Source of the DNA: Candidatus Colivivens caballi
GTDB taxonomy: Bacteria; Bacteroidota; Bacteroidia; Bacteroidales; Bacteroidaceae
Assembly (NCBI GenBank): GCA_018065565.1
Contig: JAGHSZ010000022.1
Location: 1 to 64,000, forward strand
DNA: 64,000 nt
Direction of reading: 5' to 3'
The position numbers were made by a program, and so were the translations under genes. The number at the start of each line of letters is the position of its first letter. Positions within the stretch are counted from its first letter, which is position 1. Positions 34,044-42,574 of this stretch are shown one piece after another. The notes under the pieces are model-generated. The model saw nothing but the letters and a program-made list of their open reading frames with translations, was not told the origin of the DNA and did not search any database.

Positions 34044-34817
34044 ATGAGACGCTCCAATTGGGCAATTCCCTATTTTATTTTCCTTCTGTTGTTCGTGCTG
34101 CTGCCACTCGTGATGGTAGCAATCTATGCATTTCAGGACAATAGTGGGGCATTTACCTTTGATCAGTTCGTAAAGTTTGCGAATGAGCCTGAGTCAATCA
34201 ACACTTTCACTTATTCGCTCGAGATTGCAATGATCACGACTGTGCTCTGCCTCTTGCTGGGCTATCCTGCTGCATGGATTCTCAGCAACAAGGAACTGAA
34301 CAAGTCGAGCGTTGCCATCATCCTGTTCATTCTCCCGATGTGGATTAACATGCTGATTCGTACCCTTGCCACTGTCGCACTGTTCGACTTTGCCCGTCTG
34401 CCACTTGGCGAAGGGGCACTCATATTTGGTATGGTGTACAACTTCCTGCCGTTCATGATATATCCTATCTATAACACGATGCAGAAGATGGATCACTCTT
34501 ATGTTGAAGCAGCGCAGGACCTCGGTGCCACTCCGTTGCAGGTGTTTCGCAAGGTGACATTGCCTCTCAGTATGCCCGGAGTGGGAAGTGGTGTGTTGAT
34601 GGTGTTCATGCCGACAATCTCCACATTCGCCATTTCAGAACTTCTTACTATGAATAAGGTGAAACTCTTTGGTACAACCATTCAGGAGAACATCAACAAC
34701 GGACTGTGGAACTATGGTTCGTGCCTGGCACTTATCATGCTTGTAATCATTGGCGTGTCACAGATGTTTGTTAGTCAGGATGATCTTGACAGTGATGAGA
34801 AAGGAGGTCTGATATGA
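34044..34817 (+). CDS. potB: Spermidine/putrescine ABC transporter permease
   Basis: Inner-membrane permease with six helices. The EAA loop that contacts PotA is YVEAAQDLGATPLQVFRKVTLPLSMPG. Length is 257, slightly short for PotB but complete. It starts 29 bp after potA and overlaps potC by 4 bp (34814-34817). Confidence 0.94.
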   Translation: MRRSNWAIPYFIFLLLFVLLPLVMVAIYAFQDNSGAFTFDQFVKFANEPESINTFTYSLEIAMITTVLCLLLGYPAAWILSNKELNKSSVAIILFILPMWINMLIRTLATVALFDFARLPLGEGALIFGMVYNFLPFMIYPIYNTMQKMDHSYVEAAQDLGATPLQVFRKVTLPLSMPGVGSGVLMVFMPTISTFAISELLTMNKVKLFGTTIQENINNGLWNYGSCLALIMLVIIGVSQMFVSQDDLDSDEKGGLI

Positions 34818-35608
34818 TAAAGAAAATGCTTGCACAGGCATACATCTGGCTGCTGCTGATTATACTCTATGCACCGATAATTATCATTGCAATCTTCTCG
34901 TTCACCAACTCGAAGGTGCTTGGCAACTGGACCGGTTTTTCAACCGACCTCTATGTCAACCTCTTCACGGGTGGTGTCAACAACTCGCTCATACGGGCAA
35001 TCCAGAGTACTTTGTTCATTGCCGTTGTGGCTGCGACCATTTCCACTTTCCTCGGTACGGTGGCTGCCATTGGCATCACAAAGTGGCATGGAACGAAGAA
35101 GAAAATCATCACTTTCCTGAACGACATACCGATGCTCAACCCTGACATCATCACCGGTATTTCGCTTTTCATCCTGTTTGTTGCAGTCGGTCTTTCACAG
35201 GGCTACACCACTGTGATCCTGTCGCATATCGCATTCTGCACACCTTATGTTGTGCTGAGTGTCATGCCACGACTGACACAGATGAATCCTAACATCTATG
35301 AGGCGGCTCTCGACCTTGGCGCTACACCATGGCAGGCTTTCCGCAAGGTTTTGATTCCAGAACTGAAAGGTGGTATGGTAAGTGGATGGATTCTGTCGCT
35401 GACCCTCTCTATCGACGACTTTGCTGTGACTCTGTTCACAAAAGGCAACGAAGGACTGGAAACACTCTCGACTTATATCTATGCTGATGCACGCAAGGGA
35501 GGTCTGACTCCGGAACTCCGTGCACTGATGACCATCATCTTTGTTACGGTCCTTGTGCTGCTGATTATTATCAACATACGGGCTAACAAGGCTGCGAAAA
35601 AGAACTAA
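34814..35608 (+). CDS. potC: Spermidine/putrescine ABC transporter permease
   Basis: Second permease of the pair (264 residues). Its EAA loop is YEAALDLGATPWQAFRKVLIPELKGG, and SIDDFAVTLFTKGN is the PotC-typical segment. The C-terminus is basic (NIRANKAAKKN). It overlaps potB and is separated from potD by 151 bp containing short AT-rich repeats. Confidence 0.94.
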   Translation: MIKKMLAQAYIWLLLIILYAPIIIIAIFSFTNSKVLGNWTGFSTDLYVNLFTGGVNNSLIRAIQSTLFIAVVAATISTFLGTVAAIGITKWHGTKKKIITFLNDIPMLNPDIITGISLFILFVAVGLSQGYTTVILSHIAFCTPYVVLSVMPRLTQMNPNIYEAALDLGATPWQAFRKVLIPELKGGMVSGWILSLTLSIDDFAVTLFTKGNEGLETLSTYIYADARKGGLTPELRALMTIIFVTVLVLLIIINIRANKAAKKN

Positions 35609-35660
35609 TGGAGTGAAAACATTAGAACCTCTACATGCTCCTAATCCCATAATCTCCGAT

Positions 35661-35706
35661 ACCACTAAATAACTAAACCACCAAATAACTAAACCACTAA
35701 ACAACC
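35661..35706. repeat. 8-bp tandem repeat between potC and potD
   Basis: Words in order: ACCACTAA, ATAACTAA, ACCACCAA, ATAACTAA, ACCACTAA, ACAACC. The alternation makes a 16-bp higher unit. It lies in the 150-bp gap before potD and probably has no coding role. Confidence 0.6.
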
Positions 35707-35759
35707 ATTTCATCTTTCATCGTTGCAGGTGATGGGTGATAGATTTCAAAACAAGAAAA

Positions 35760-37082
35760 ATGAAAAAGAACATTTTGTTATTATTTGCACTGATTTGTTC
35801 AGTGGCATTCACTTTCACTTCTTGTGAAAATGATGAACAGCGTGCTCATGTGCTGAAAATCTACAACTGGGGTGATTACATCGACGAGACCATCCTCGAT
35901 GAGTTCACAGAATGGTACAAACAAGAGACTGGCGAAGATGTTCAGATCATATATCAGACATTCGACATCAACGAAGTGATGCTTTCAAAGATTGAGAAGG
36001 GTCACGAGGACTACGATGTGGTATGTCCTTCTGAGTACATCATCGAGCGTATGCTCCGCAATGACCTCCTTCTGCCTATTGACAAGGACTTCGGAAACAC
36101 TCCTAACTACATCGACTCAAATGTGTCGCCTTACATCAAGGACTGCTTCGACAAAATTGACGGCAGTGGTAAGAATGCAAACGACTATGCAGTAGGTTAC
36201 ATGTGGGGAACCACCGGCTTCCTCTATAACACAAAGTATGTCAATGCAGAGGATGTTGACTCATGGCGTGCCATCGAAAATCCAAAGTTGAAGGGCAAAC
36301 TGTTCATGAAGGATGCCTTCCGCGATATTTACAGCACTCTGCTTACAATGCTTCGTGAGGACGACCTCAATTCGGGCCGCATCACTCGTGACGAACTGAT
36401 GTATGATGCAAGCGACGAGTCAATCGAACTGGTAGAGAACTACCTTAAACGCGACGAGGTGCGCAACAACATCGCTGGTTGGGAAGCTGACTTTGGTAAA
36501 GAGGAGATGACCAAGGAGAAGGCCTGGGTCAACTACACTTGGAGCGGCGATGCTGCATGGGCAATCGACGAGGCTGCCGAAGTGGGTGTTGACCTCGCAT
36601 ATATCGTTCCAAAGGAAGGTACAAATGTATGGTTTGATGGTTGGGTAATCCCTAAGTATGCCAAGAATGTAAAGGCAGCCCGCTACTTCATCAACTTCCT
36701 TTGCCGTAGCGACATTGCTGTACGCAATATGGATGAAATCGGCTATGTCAGTGCCATCGGTACTCCTGAGGTACTTGAAGAAATGCAGGATTCAACCGAG
36801 TTCGCGCCAATCGATGCTTCATTCTTCTTTGGTGAAGATGCTGACAGCGTTTGCCTCAACCCTGTGATGTATTTTGGTTCAGATGTCATCAAGCGTGCTG
36901 CAATGATGCACGACTCAGGCGACCGTACCGAGCAGATGCTTGATATGTGGAGCCGTGTCAAGGGCGACAATGCCAATGCCATGACCTATGTCATCATCGG
37001 TGTTGTTGCAGTGGCAGTCATTGTTGCTGCCGTCATGAGTATGCTGAAAAAGCGTAAGAAGCAAAGCCGCAAGAAGTGGTAA
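35760..37082 (+). CDS. potD: Spermidine/putrescine-binding lipoprotein with C-terminal helix
   Basis: Periplasmic binding protein of the importer, anchored by a lipobox (TFTSC before ENDE). The binding-protein fold opens with LKIYNWGDYIDETILDEF, matching PotD/PotF. Typical PotD is near 350 residues; here it is 440. The extra end is a hydrophobic helix (TYVIIGVVAVAVIVAAVMSM, about 408-428) followed by a polybasic tail (LKKRKKQSRKKW). A lipid anchor plus a second membrane anchor is unusual for a binding protein. The start is ATG 35760; the upstream frame has no signal peptide. A terminator-like inverted repeat follows at 37134-37207. Confidence 0.92.
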   Translation: MKKNILLLFALICSVAFTFTSCENDEQRAHVLKIYNWGDYIDETILDEFTEWYKQETGEDVQIIYQTFDINEVMLSKIEKGHEDYDVVCPSEYIIERMLRNDLLLPIDKDFGNTPNYIDSNVSPYIKDCFDKIDGSGKNANDYAVGYMWGTTGFLYNTKYVNAEDVDSWRAIENPKLKGKLFMKDAFRDIYSTLLTMLREDDLNSGRITRDELMYDASDESIELVENYLKRDEVRNNIAGWEADFGKEEMTKEKAWVNYTWSGDAAWAIDEAAEVGVDLAYIVPKEGTNVWFDGWVIPKYAKNVKAARYFINFLCRSDIAVRNMDEIGYVSAIGTPEVLEEMQDSTEFAPIDASFFFGEDADSVCLNPVMYFGSDVIKRAAMMHDSGDRTEQMLDMWSRVKGDNANAMTYVIIGVVAVAVIVAAVMSMLKKRKKQSRKKW

Positions 37083-37133
37083 CCGGCATATACCTCTGCT
37101 GATTCCCTGTGGGGAATGACCACGGCAGACTGA

Positions 37134-37210
37134 ACGGCCTCAATCTTAACCTCACTGTATGGACTGACTGTTCATTGGTGGTACAAGGTCAGAAGATTGA
37201 GGCCGTTTTT
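37134..37210 (+). terminator. Terminator-like inverted repeat after potD
   Basis: AACGGCCTCAATCTT (37134-37148) pairs with AAGATTGAGGCCGTT (37194-37208), followed by TTT. The 45-nt loop is long for a simple terminator but could fold internally. Confidence 0.6.
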
Positions 37211-37275
37211 GATGCTTTTCGGTCCTATTGTGTAGTTTTTCAACAATTGTGTGTAGTTTTTCAGCATTTGATGCG
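37209..37275. repeat. Short 21-bp-period repeat upstream of the sigma factor gene
   Basis: GTGTAGTTTTTCA occurs at 37231 and 37252, 21 bp apart. Flanking segments TGATGCTTTTCGG and GATGCGTCTAATG keep roughly the same step. It resembles a two-to-four-unit member of the 21-22-bp arrays. Confidence 0.4.
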
Positions 37276-37310
37276 TCTAATGAAGTGAAACGGATAAAGA
37301 GTTTGTAATA

Positions 37311-37790
37311 ATGGAAAGTAATGAAAACAGGGCGTTTGCCAAATTGGTGCGTGAGCAGCGGAGCAACATCTACACCGTCTGCTACATGTTCTCGAACGAT
37401 GAGGACGAGGTGAACGACCTATTTCAGGAGGTGCTCATTCATCTGTGGAATGGATTCAGTTCGTTCCAGGGCAAGAGCAGCATCGGAACATGGGTGTATC
37501 GTGTGGCTCTCAACACATGCATTTCGGTTGACCGAAAGAAAAAGAAAATGGGTAAGAAGGTGGAACTCGACATGAACCTCAACTTGTTCGAGGACAACGA
37601 CAGCGACACCCGCCAGATTAAGCAACTTTATGACCGCATTCATCAGCTTGGTCCGATTGACCGTGCCATTGTGCTGCTGTGGCTTGACAACCTCAGTTAT
37701 GAGGAAATTGGTGCCATCATCGGCATTTCAACAAAGAATGTGTCAGTGAAACTCGTTAGAATCCGTGAACAATTAAAGAATACCAAATAA
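37311..37790 (+). CDS. ECF-type RNA polymerase sigma factor
   Basis: 159-residue sigma-70 family protein with region 2 (DEDEVNDLFQEVLIHLWNGFSSFQG, then TWVYRVALNTCIS) and region 4 (LDNLSYEEIGAIIGISTKNVSVKLVRIREQL). There is no region 3 or 1.1, so it is extracytoplasmic-function type. The next gene, 15 bp downstream, encodes a four-helix membrane protein, the position where an anti-sigma factor is usually found. Its targets are unknown; no matching promoter set was looked for. Confidence 0.92.
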   Translation: MESNENRAFAKLVREQRSNIYTVCYMFSNDEDEVNDLFQEVLIHLWNGFSSFQGKSSIGTWVYRVALNTCISVDRKKKKMGKKVELDMNLNLFEDNDSDTRQIKQLYDRIHQLGPIDRAIVLLWLDNLSYEEIGAIIGISTKNVSVKLVRIREQLKNTK

Positions 37791-37804
37791 TCAAGTCGTC
37801 GAAT

Positions 37805-38374
37805 ATGGAAGAAATGAATACACTCGAAGAGATGCGCCAACAGATCGCGCTCTTGAAGGAAAAGCTGGATAGAGAGGCAATTGTCAGTGACAAGCTGCTG
37901 CGCAACAGTATGCACCAGCGTCTGGGAGTCATCCGTCGCCAGCAGGTTATTGAATACTGTGCAGGTGCTTATGTTATTCTATTTGGCTCGTTTGCTTTTT
38001 ACCGGATGGGCTTGTCAATGTGGTTTATAATTGGCACAGCATTGTTTATGATTGCTGCAATGGCAGTCAACTACTACGAGCATCGTGAGTTCAACCGACA
38101 GAATCTTTACAACGATGACTTGCTGACAGTGGCACAGACAATGAAGCAACTGAAACAACGCTATGTGCGCCACATCCTCTGGGCTATTCCTGTTCTGCTG
38201 CTGTGGGCATGTTTCTTTGGCTATAATCTGTTAGAGGTATATGACGCAGAAGGGGCATGTTTCATGATTGGCGGTATGGTCGTGGGACTGCTGGTTGGTG
38301 CATTTATTGGTGTGGTGATGTTCAGGCGTAGCTGTTGTGCCTGTGACGACATCATTTCACAGATTAAACAATAG
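37805..38374 (+). CDS. Four-helix membrane protein, likely sigma-factor partner
   Basis: A 189-residue protein starting with a helical cytoplasmic segment (TLEEMRQQIALLKEKLDREAIVSDKLLRNSMHQR), then helices near 55-75, 78-98, 123-143 and 150-172. No anti-sigma domain such as ZAS or FecR is recognisable. The gene follows the ECF sigma gene by 15 bp, which by genomic context makes an anti-sigma or signalling role plausible. The last residues are cysteine-rich (RRSCCACDD), a possible metal or redox site. Confidence 0.65.
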   Translation: MEEMNTLEEMRQQIALLKEKLDREAIVSDKLLRNSMHQRLGVIRRQQVIEYCAGAYVILFGSFAFYRMGLSMWFIIGTALFMIAAMAVNYYEHREFNRQNLYNDDLLTVAQTMKQLKQRYVRHILWAIPVLLLWACFFGYNLLEVYDAEGACFMIGGMVVGLLVGAFIGVVMFRRSCCACDDIISQIKQ

Positions 38375-38377
38375 TGG

Positions 38378-38432
38378 GGGACCGATGGGTCAATAGGACC
38401 AATGAGGCCAATAGGGCTTAAGACTAATAGGA
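38378..38432. repeat. 9-bp tandem repeat (AGGNCYAAT family), locus 2
   Basis: Words GGGACCGAT, GGGTCAAT (8 bp), AGGACCAAT, GAGGCCAAT, AGGGCTTA (8 bp), AGACTAAT, AGGAC. The same family, in the same orientation, as 30345-30458. It lies immediately before a terminator. Confidence 0.65.
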
Positions 38433-38433
38433 C

Positions 38434-38483
38434 AAAAAAGGCGAAAGAGATGCACGGTGATGTGCATCTCTTTCGTCTTTTTG
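38434..38483. terminator. Bidirectional terminator before ackA 3' end
   Basis: GCGAAAGAGATGCAC (38441-38455) pairs with GTGCATCTCTTTCGT (38462-38476), flanked by A-rich and T-rich tracts. It lies between convergent genes. Confidence 0.8.
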
Positions 38484-38528
38484 GTGGGGGTGATTCGTTC
38501 ACCCGGTGACATTCTGCGATTTCGTTGC

Positions 38529-39725
38529 TTATTTCACGAGGTTGAGTGTGTCGGTTGCAATCATCAGTTCCTCGTCGGTAGGGATGACGCAGACTGTAAC
38601 CTTTGAGTCGTCGGCAGAGATAATCTGCTCTGTGGCGCGGCATGCGTGGTTCTTTTCAGCATCGACCTTGACACCGAGAAATTCCAGACCGTTGGTTGCA
38701 CCTTCGCGCACTTCCCACTGGTTCTCACCAGCACCGCCTGTGAAGAGGATGATGTCAACACCACCCATGGCTGCTGCATATTCACCAATGTATTTCTTGA
38801 TGCGGTATGTGTACATCTCTTTTGCAAGGCGAGCCTGGTCGTTGCCGTCGGCAATCTGTGCAAGGATGTCGCGGAAGTCGCTGTAACCGCCACTGACACC
38901 GAGCAGACCCGACTTCTTGTTGAGAAGGGTGGAAATGCCTGCTGTGTCGAGTCCGAGTTTGTCCATGAGGAATGTCACTGCACCTGCATCGATGTCACCG
39001 CTGCGGGTACCCATAATGAGTCCTTCGAGTGGAGTAAGTCCCATGCTGGTGTCAACACATTTGCCATCCTTCACTGCTGCGATTGATGCACCGTTGCCGA
39101 TGTGACAAGTGATGATTTTCTTGCCTTCTGCCTTGCAACCAAGGAACTCGCATACACGCTGACTGACATAACGGTGGCTGGTTCCGTGGAAACCGTATCG
39201 GCGTACGCCATACTGCTTGTAGAGTTCGTATGGCAATGCATACATGAATGCATAGTCGGGCATAGTCTGGTGGAAGGCTGTGTCGAACACTCCAACTTGT
39301 GGCACATTTGGCAGACATGCCTTTACGGCATTGACACCCTTGATGTTAGCGGGATTGTGGAGAGGGGCAAGGTCGTTGCACTGAGCAAATGCCTCCATCA
39401 CTTCGTCTGTGAGGAGCACACTCTGGTTGAAACGCTCACCTCCGTGCACCATGCGGTGACCCACTGCATCAATTTCGTTCAGACTGTTCAGCACTGCGTT
39501 TTCACCTTGTGTGAGGCATTCGAAGATGAACTGCACACCTGCTGTGTGTTCCGGTATTTCGCGTTCAATCTTTACTTTGTTGCCGTCTGCAGCTTTGAGT
39601 TTGATGAATGAATCGGGCAGACCGATTTTCTCGATTCCGCCGCTTGTGATGACGCTCTGGTCATCCATATTGTAGAGTGCATACTTGATAGATGAACTTC
39701 CACAGTTGAGTACTAAAATATTCAT
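38529..39725 (-). CDS. ackA: Acetate kinase
   Basis: Converts acetyl phosphate and ADP to acetate and ATP. The conserved opening MNILVLNCGSSSIKYALY, the central GVRRYGFHGTSHRYV with its catalytic His, and FTGGAGENQWEVRE are present. 398 residues is standard. It lies 100 bp downstream of pta on the same strand, the usual pairing for substrate-level ATP formation. Confidence 0.97.
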   Translation of the reverse strand: MNILVLNCGSSSIKYALYNMDDQSVITSGGIEKIGLPDSFIKLKAADGNKVKIEREIPEHTAGVQFIFECLTQGENAVLNSLNEIDAVGHRMVHGGERFNQSVLLTDEVMEAFAQCNDLAPLHNPANIKGVNAVKACLPNVPQVGVFDTAFHQTMPDYAFMYALPYELYKQYGVRRYGFHGTSHRYVSQRVCEFLGCKAEGKKIITCHIGNGASIAAVKDGKCVDTSMGLTPLEGLIMGTRSGDIDAGAVTFLMDKLGLDTAGISTLLNKKSGLLGVSGGYSDFRDILAQIADGNDQARLAKEMYTYRIKKYIGEYAAAMGGVDIILFTGGAGENQWEVREGATNGLEFLGVKVDAEKNHACRATEQIISADDSKVTVCVIPTDEELMIATDTLNLVK

Positions 39726-39825
39726 AATGGATGGTTTTGTGAAACGCCCCGGTGCTTGCGAAAAAAGACCGGGGACTATTCACTTGATTCTTGATTAAGT
39801 TGTTCTTGTCTGTGATAAATACTCC

Positions 39826-40827
39826 TTATTTAGCCTGGCTCTGGCATGCTGTGATGGCAATCATCTTGTAGATGTCGTCAACTGAACAGCCGCGGCTGAG
39901 GTCGTTGACCGGACGGGCGATACCTTGGAGGATTGGGCCGATGGCATCTGCACCACCGAGTCGCTGTACCAGTTTGTAGGCGATGTTGCCCACTTCGAGG
40001 CATGGCACTACGAGCACATTTGCCTTTCCTGCTATGTCGCTGCCTGGTGCTTTCTTCTGGCCGACAGAAGGCACGAGGGCTGCATCAGCCTGGAGTTCAC
40101 CGTCAATTTTGAGCGATGGGTCGAGTTCTTTTGCGAGACGGGTTGCTTCGACCACCTTATCTACTACTTCGTGCTTTGCACTTCCCTTTGTCGAGAAACT
40201 CAGCATTGCCACGCGTGGGTCGTCAAATCCGCCAACACTCTTTGCTGTCTCTGCTGTGCACACTGCAATCTGTGCCAATTGACTGGCATCAGGCATAGGT
40301 GTCACAGCAACATCACCGATGACGAGCACACCTTCTTCTCCATATTCAGGTGCTTTGGTAATCATGAGCATAGCACCGCTGACACACGAGATGCCTGGCT
40401 TGCACTTGATGATTTGGAGTGCAGGACGGAGTGTGTCGCCAGTTGTTGAGAGTGCACCCGAAATCTGACCGTCGGCATCACCGTTCTTGATGATGAGGCA
40501 TCCGAAGTAGAGTGGGTTCTGTGTCAACTTGCGAGCCTCTTCGATGGTCATGCCCTTCTTCTTGCGGAGTTCGCAGAGCAGTTGTGCGTATTCCTCTGTC
40601 TTCTCAGAAGTGGCAGGGTCGATGATTGTGGCTTTATCGATGTGGCTGAGTCCCAGTTTCTGGGCGAGTGCCATGATTTCCTCTTTGTTACCGATCAGGA
40701 TGATGTCGGCAAGGTCGTCGGCAAGGGCACGGTCGGCAGCGGTGATGGTGCGCTCTTCCAGACTCTCTGGGAGCACGATGCGCTGCTTGTTGCTCTTGGC
40801 GCGAGCAATGATTTGGTCTATTAACAT
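39826..40827 (-). CDS. pta: Phosphate acetyltransferase
   Basis: Transfers the acetyl group from CoA to phosphate. The short single-domain form (333 residues) has no regulatory P-loop domain. Conserved segments include LPESLEERTITAADRAL, NPLYFGCLIIKNGDADGQISGA, and GIARPVNDLSRGCSVDDIYKMIAITA. With ackA it forms the acetate branch of fermentation. ProC is 99 bp upstream on the same strand. Confidence 0.96.
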   Translation of the reverse strand: MLIDQIIARAKSNKQRIVLPESLEERTITAADRALADDLADIILIGNKEEIMALAQKLGLSHIDKATIIDPATSEKTEEYAQLLCELRKKKGMTIEEARKLTQNPLYFGCLIIKNGDADGQISGALSTTGDTLRPALQIIKCKPGISCVSGAMLMITKAPEYGEEGVLVIGDVAVTPMPDASQLAQIAVCTAETAKSVGGFDDPRVAMLSFSTKGSAKHEVVDKVVEATRLAKELDPSLKIDGELQADAALVPSVGQKKAPGSDIAGKANVLVVPCLEVGNIAYKLVQRLGGADAIGPILQGIARPVNDLSRGCSVDDIYKMIAITACQSQAK

Positions 40828-40926
40828 ATGCTGTACAGTTGTTTTGTAAATTAGTTGTTTTGTTGTTTGGGGAAAATGGTTGTTCGGTTATTTGCTAAAA
40901 GCCAATGGCCAATGGCTAATGGCAAA

Positions 40927-41733
40927 CTATAATCCTGTCTTGAATGCCTTGATGATGCCGCTGGCAACACCTGAGTGGTCGAGTTCGTTCAGTCCCTTGA
41001 TGGTATAACCGCCAGGAGTGGTGACACGGTCGATGGCAACCTCTGGATGTTCGCCTGTGCCACGGAGGAGTGACACCGCACCTTGCATGGTTTGCATGGC
41101 AATGTCGAGTGCGTCCTTCGGATAGAATCCCATTTCCACACCTGCCTGTGCCTGTGCCCTAAGCATTCGCATCACATAGGCAATGCCGCACGATGCCATC
41201 AGCATTCCTGGGACCAGCAATTTCTCTTCGCAGACGATGGCTCCACCGTCGAGTTTGAACAGTGCTTCCACCTTGTCGATGGCCTCTTGTTTTGTGCCGG
41301 GCAGCGGACTGATGAATGTCATGCTTGCTCCGAACTCAGCGGCAATGTTTGGAATGACGAGGAATGTCTGTGGCATGTCGCCTCCAGCGAGCATCGCTGC
41401 CATTTTCTCAGATGTGATACCTGCTGCAACCGACACAAAGATGGTGTCGGCTTTCAAGTTTGGTCTGATTTCGCTGATAAGGCCTTCCACCTGCCATGGC
41501 TTCACGGCAATGATGATGATGTCGGCTCCCTCAGTCGCTGTCTTGTTGTCGGTCGAGATGTTGAGCATTGGGTGACTTGCTTTCAGAGCCTCCAGTTTCT
41601 TCTCGTCGCGTTCTGCAACTGTGATACAGAGTTGTTCACTTCCGATGTTTGCTTCGCCTTGTTCTGCTTTCTTGCACCAGCCTTTCACCATGGCACTGCC
41701 GATGTTGCCGGTACCTATCAATGTTACATTCAT
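40927..41733 (-). CDS. proC: Pyrroline-5-carboxylate reductase
   Basis: Final step of proline synthesis (P5C plus NAD(P)H to proline). The N-terminal Rossmann motif is GTGNIGSAMVKGWC, and the C-terminal signature TTPGGYTIKGLNELDHSGV is complete. 268 residues is typical. A -7 box on the minus strand (41769-41776) precedes it, so proC, pta and ackA may share a transcript. Confidence 0.95.
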   Translation of the reverse strand: MNVTLIGTGNIGSAMVKGWCKKAEQGEANIGSEQLCITVAERDEKKLEALKASHPMLNISTDNKTATEGADIIIIAVKPWQVEGLISEIRPNLKADTIFVSVAAGITSEKMAAMLAGGDMPQTFLVIPNIAAEFGASMTFISPLPGTKQEAIDKVEALFKLDGGAIVCEEKLLVPGMLMASCGIAYVMRMLRAQAQAGVEMGFYPKDALDIAMQTMQGAVSLLRGTGEHPEVAIDRVTTPGGYTIKGLNELDHSGVASGIIKAFKTGL

Positions 41734-41768
41734 GTTTACTTGGTCGTTTGGTTGTTTGTTCTACGGTG

Positions 41769-41776
41769 CAAAGTTA
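41769..41776 (-). promoter_or_regulatory. Promoter -7 box of the proC-pta-ackA run
   Basis: The minus strand reads TAACTTTG, 36 bp before the proC start. Confidence 0.55.
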
Positions 41777-41882
41777 CAAAAAACAACGGTAATAACTGCC
41801 CCTCTCTGTCATAATTTGTGTTAATCATGCCGCCAATGATGAAAAAAACATCGATAATGAATTACGGATTATGAATTATTTC

Positions 41883-41890
41883 GTATCTTT
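41883..41890 (+). promoter_or_regulatory. Promoter -7 box of the ferredoxin gene
   Basis: TATCTTTG matches TAnnTTTG. The ATG at 41946 is preceded by an A-rich leader with AGGAG at 41931-41935. Confidence 0.65.
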
Positions 41891-41945
41891 GCACCCGAAA
41901 CAAATATTTTTTACTTCACAATTAAACAAAAGGAGACAGAAGACT

Positions 41946-42119
41946 ATGGCTTATGTAATTACAGACGACTGCGTAATGTGTGGAACATGCGCAGGTGAAT
42001 GTCCTTCAGAAGCAATCGCTGAAGGCGACGGCAAGTATGTTATCAACGCTGATGTATGTGTGGATTGTGGCACTTGTGCTGACGCATGTCCTTCAGGCGC
42101 AATCGTACCAGGTGAATAA
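41946..42119 (+). CDS. 2[4Fe-4S] ferredoxin
   Basis: A 57-residue clostridial-type ferredoxin with two CxxCxxCxxxCP motifs, CVMCGTCAGECP and CVDCGTCADACP. It is a likely electron carrier between pyruvate:ferredoxin oxidoreductase and the Rnf complex encoded at 4-10 kb. The start at 41946 removes an upstream extension present in the longer frame and matches the family length. The gene has its own promoter and terminator. Confidence 0.93.
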   Translation: MAYVITDDCVMCGTCAGECPSEAIAEGDGKYVINADVCVDCGTCADACPSGAIVPGE

Positions 42120-42183
42120 TCTCGCCAGTATCATTGCCTTGCCGTGAATCCTCTGATTGAGGTTTTCACATAACTGACAATAG

Positions 42184-42216
42184 AGCGATGTCGCATTGTG
42201 TGGCATCGCTTTTTTG
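42184..42216 (+). terminator. Terminator after ferredoxin
   Basis: AGCGATG (42184-42190) pairs with CATCGCT (42204-42210), followed by a T-run. Confidence 0.75.
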
Positions 42217-42230
42217 TGCGGACTACACTT

Positions 42231-42332
42231 TCATGAAAAATCATGGTATTGCATCATAAAATGGTCGTATCATGCCGCAATACCATCGTTTCATGCCATG
42301 ATACCATCATTTCATGCTGCGATGCACTTACA
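42231..42332. repeat. Array D: 21-bp repeats starting TCATG
   Basis: Clear units at 42270, 42291 and 42312 (TCATGCCGCAATACCATCG, TCATGCCATGATACCATCA, TCATGCTGCGATGCAC) step by exactly 21 bp. An earlier TCATG at 42231 and a later one at 42351 are each 39 bp away from the nearest unit. It is a weaker relative of arrays A-C. Confidence 0.55.
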
Positions 42333-42429
42333 ACCTGTGCAGTAAAAGCATCATGATGTATGTACGATTGAGCAATAACGACTGCTGATACATAGTAAAA
42401 CTTACCCACACAACATCGGGTAACACCTA

Positions 42430-42487
42430 CAAATCAAAAAGAACTGCGACACTACTGAACCTTCATGTGGTCGGTAGTGTCGCAGTT
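42430..42487 (-). terminator. Terminator of the FimB/Mfa2-like gene
   Basis: AACTGCGACACTAC (42442-42455) pairs with GTAGTGTCGCAGTT (42474-42487). On the minus strand the stem is followed by a T-run (AAAAA at 42436-42440 on the plus strand). Confidence 0.75.
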
Positions 42488-42574
42488 GTGGTTTTGCGGT
42501 GTTGCCCGTTATTCACGCTGATGCCCGTCGTTTGCTTTGCCTCTTCTCGTTGCAGACGGTATGCGATGCGCTGA

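Larger units (their letters stand above)
42120..42574. other. Convergent intergenic region ferredoxin/fimbrial lipoprotein
   Basis: Contains the ferredoxin terminator (42184-42216), array D (42231-42332), and a terminator for the lower-strand gene (42442-42487). No gene seen. Confidence 0.6.
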
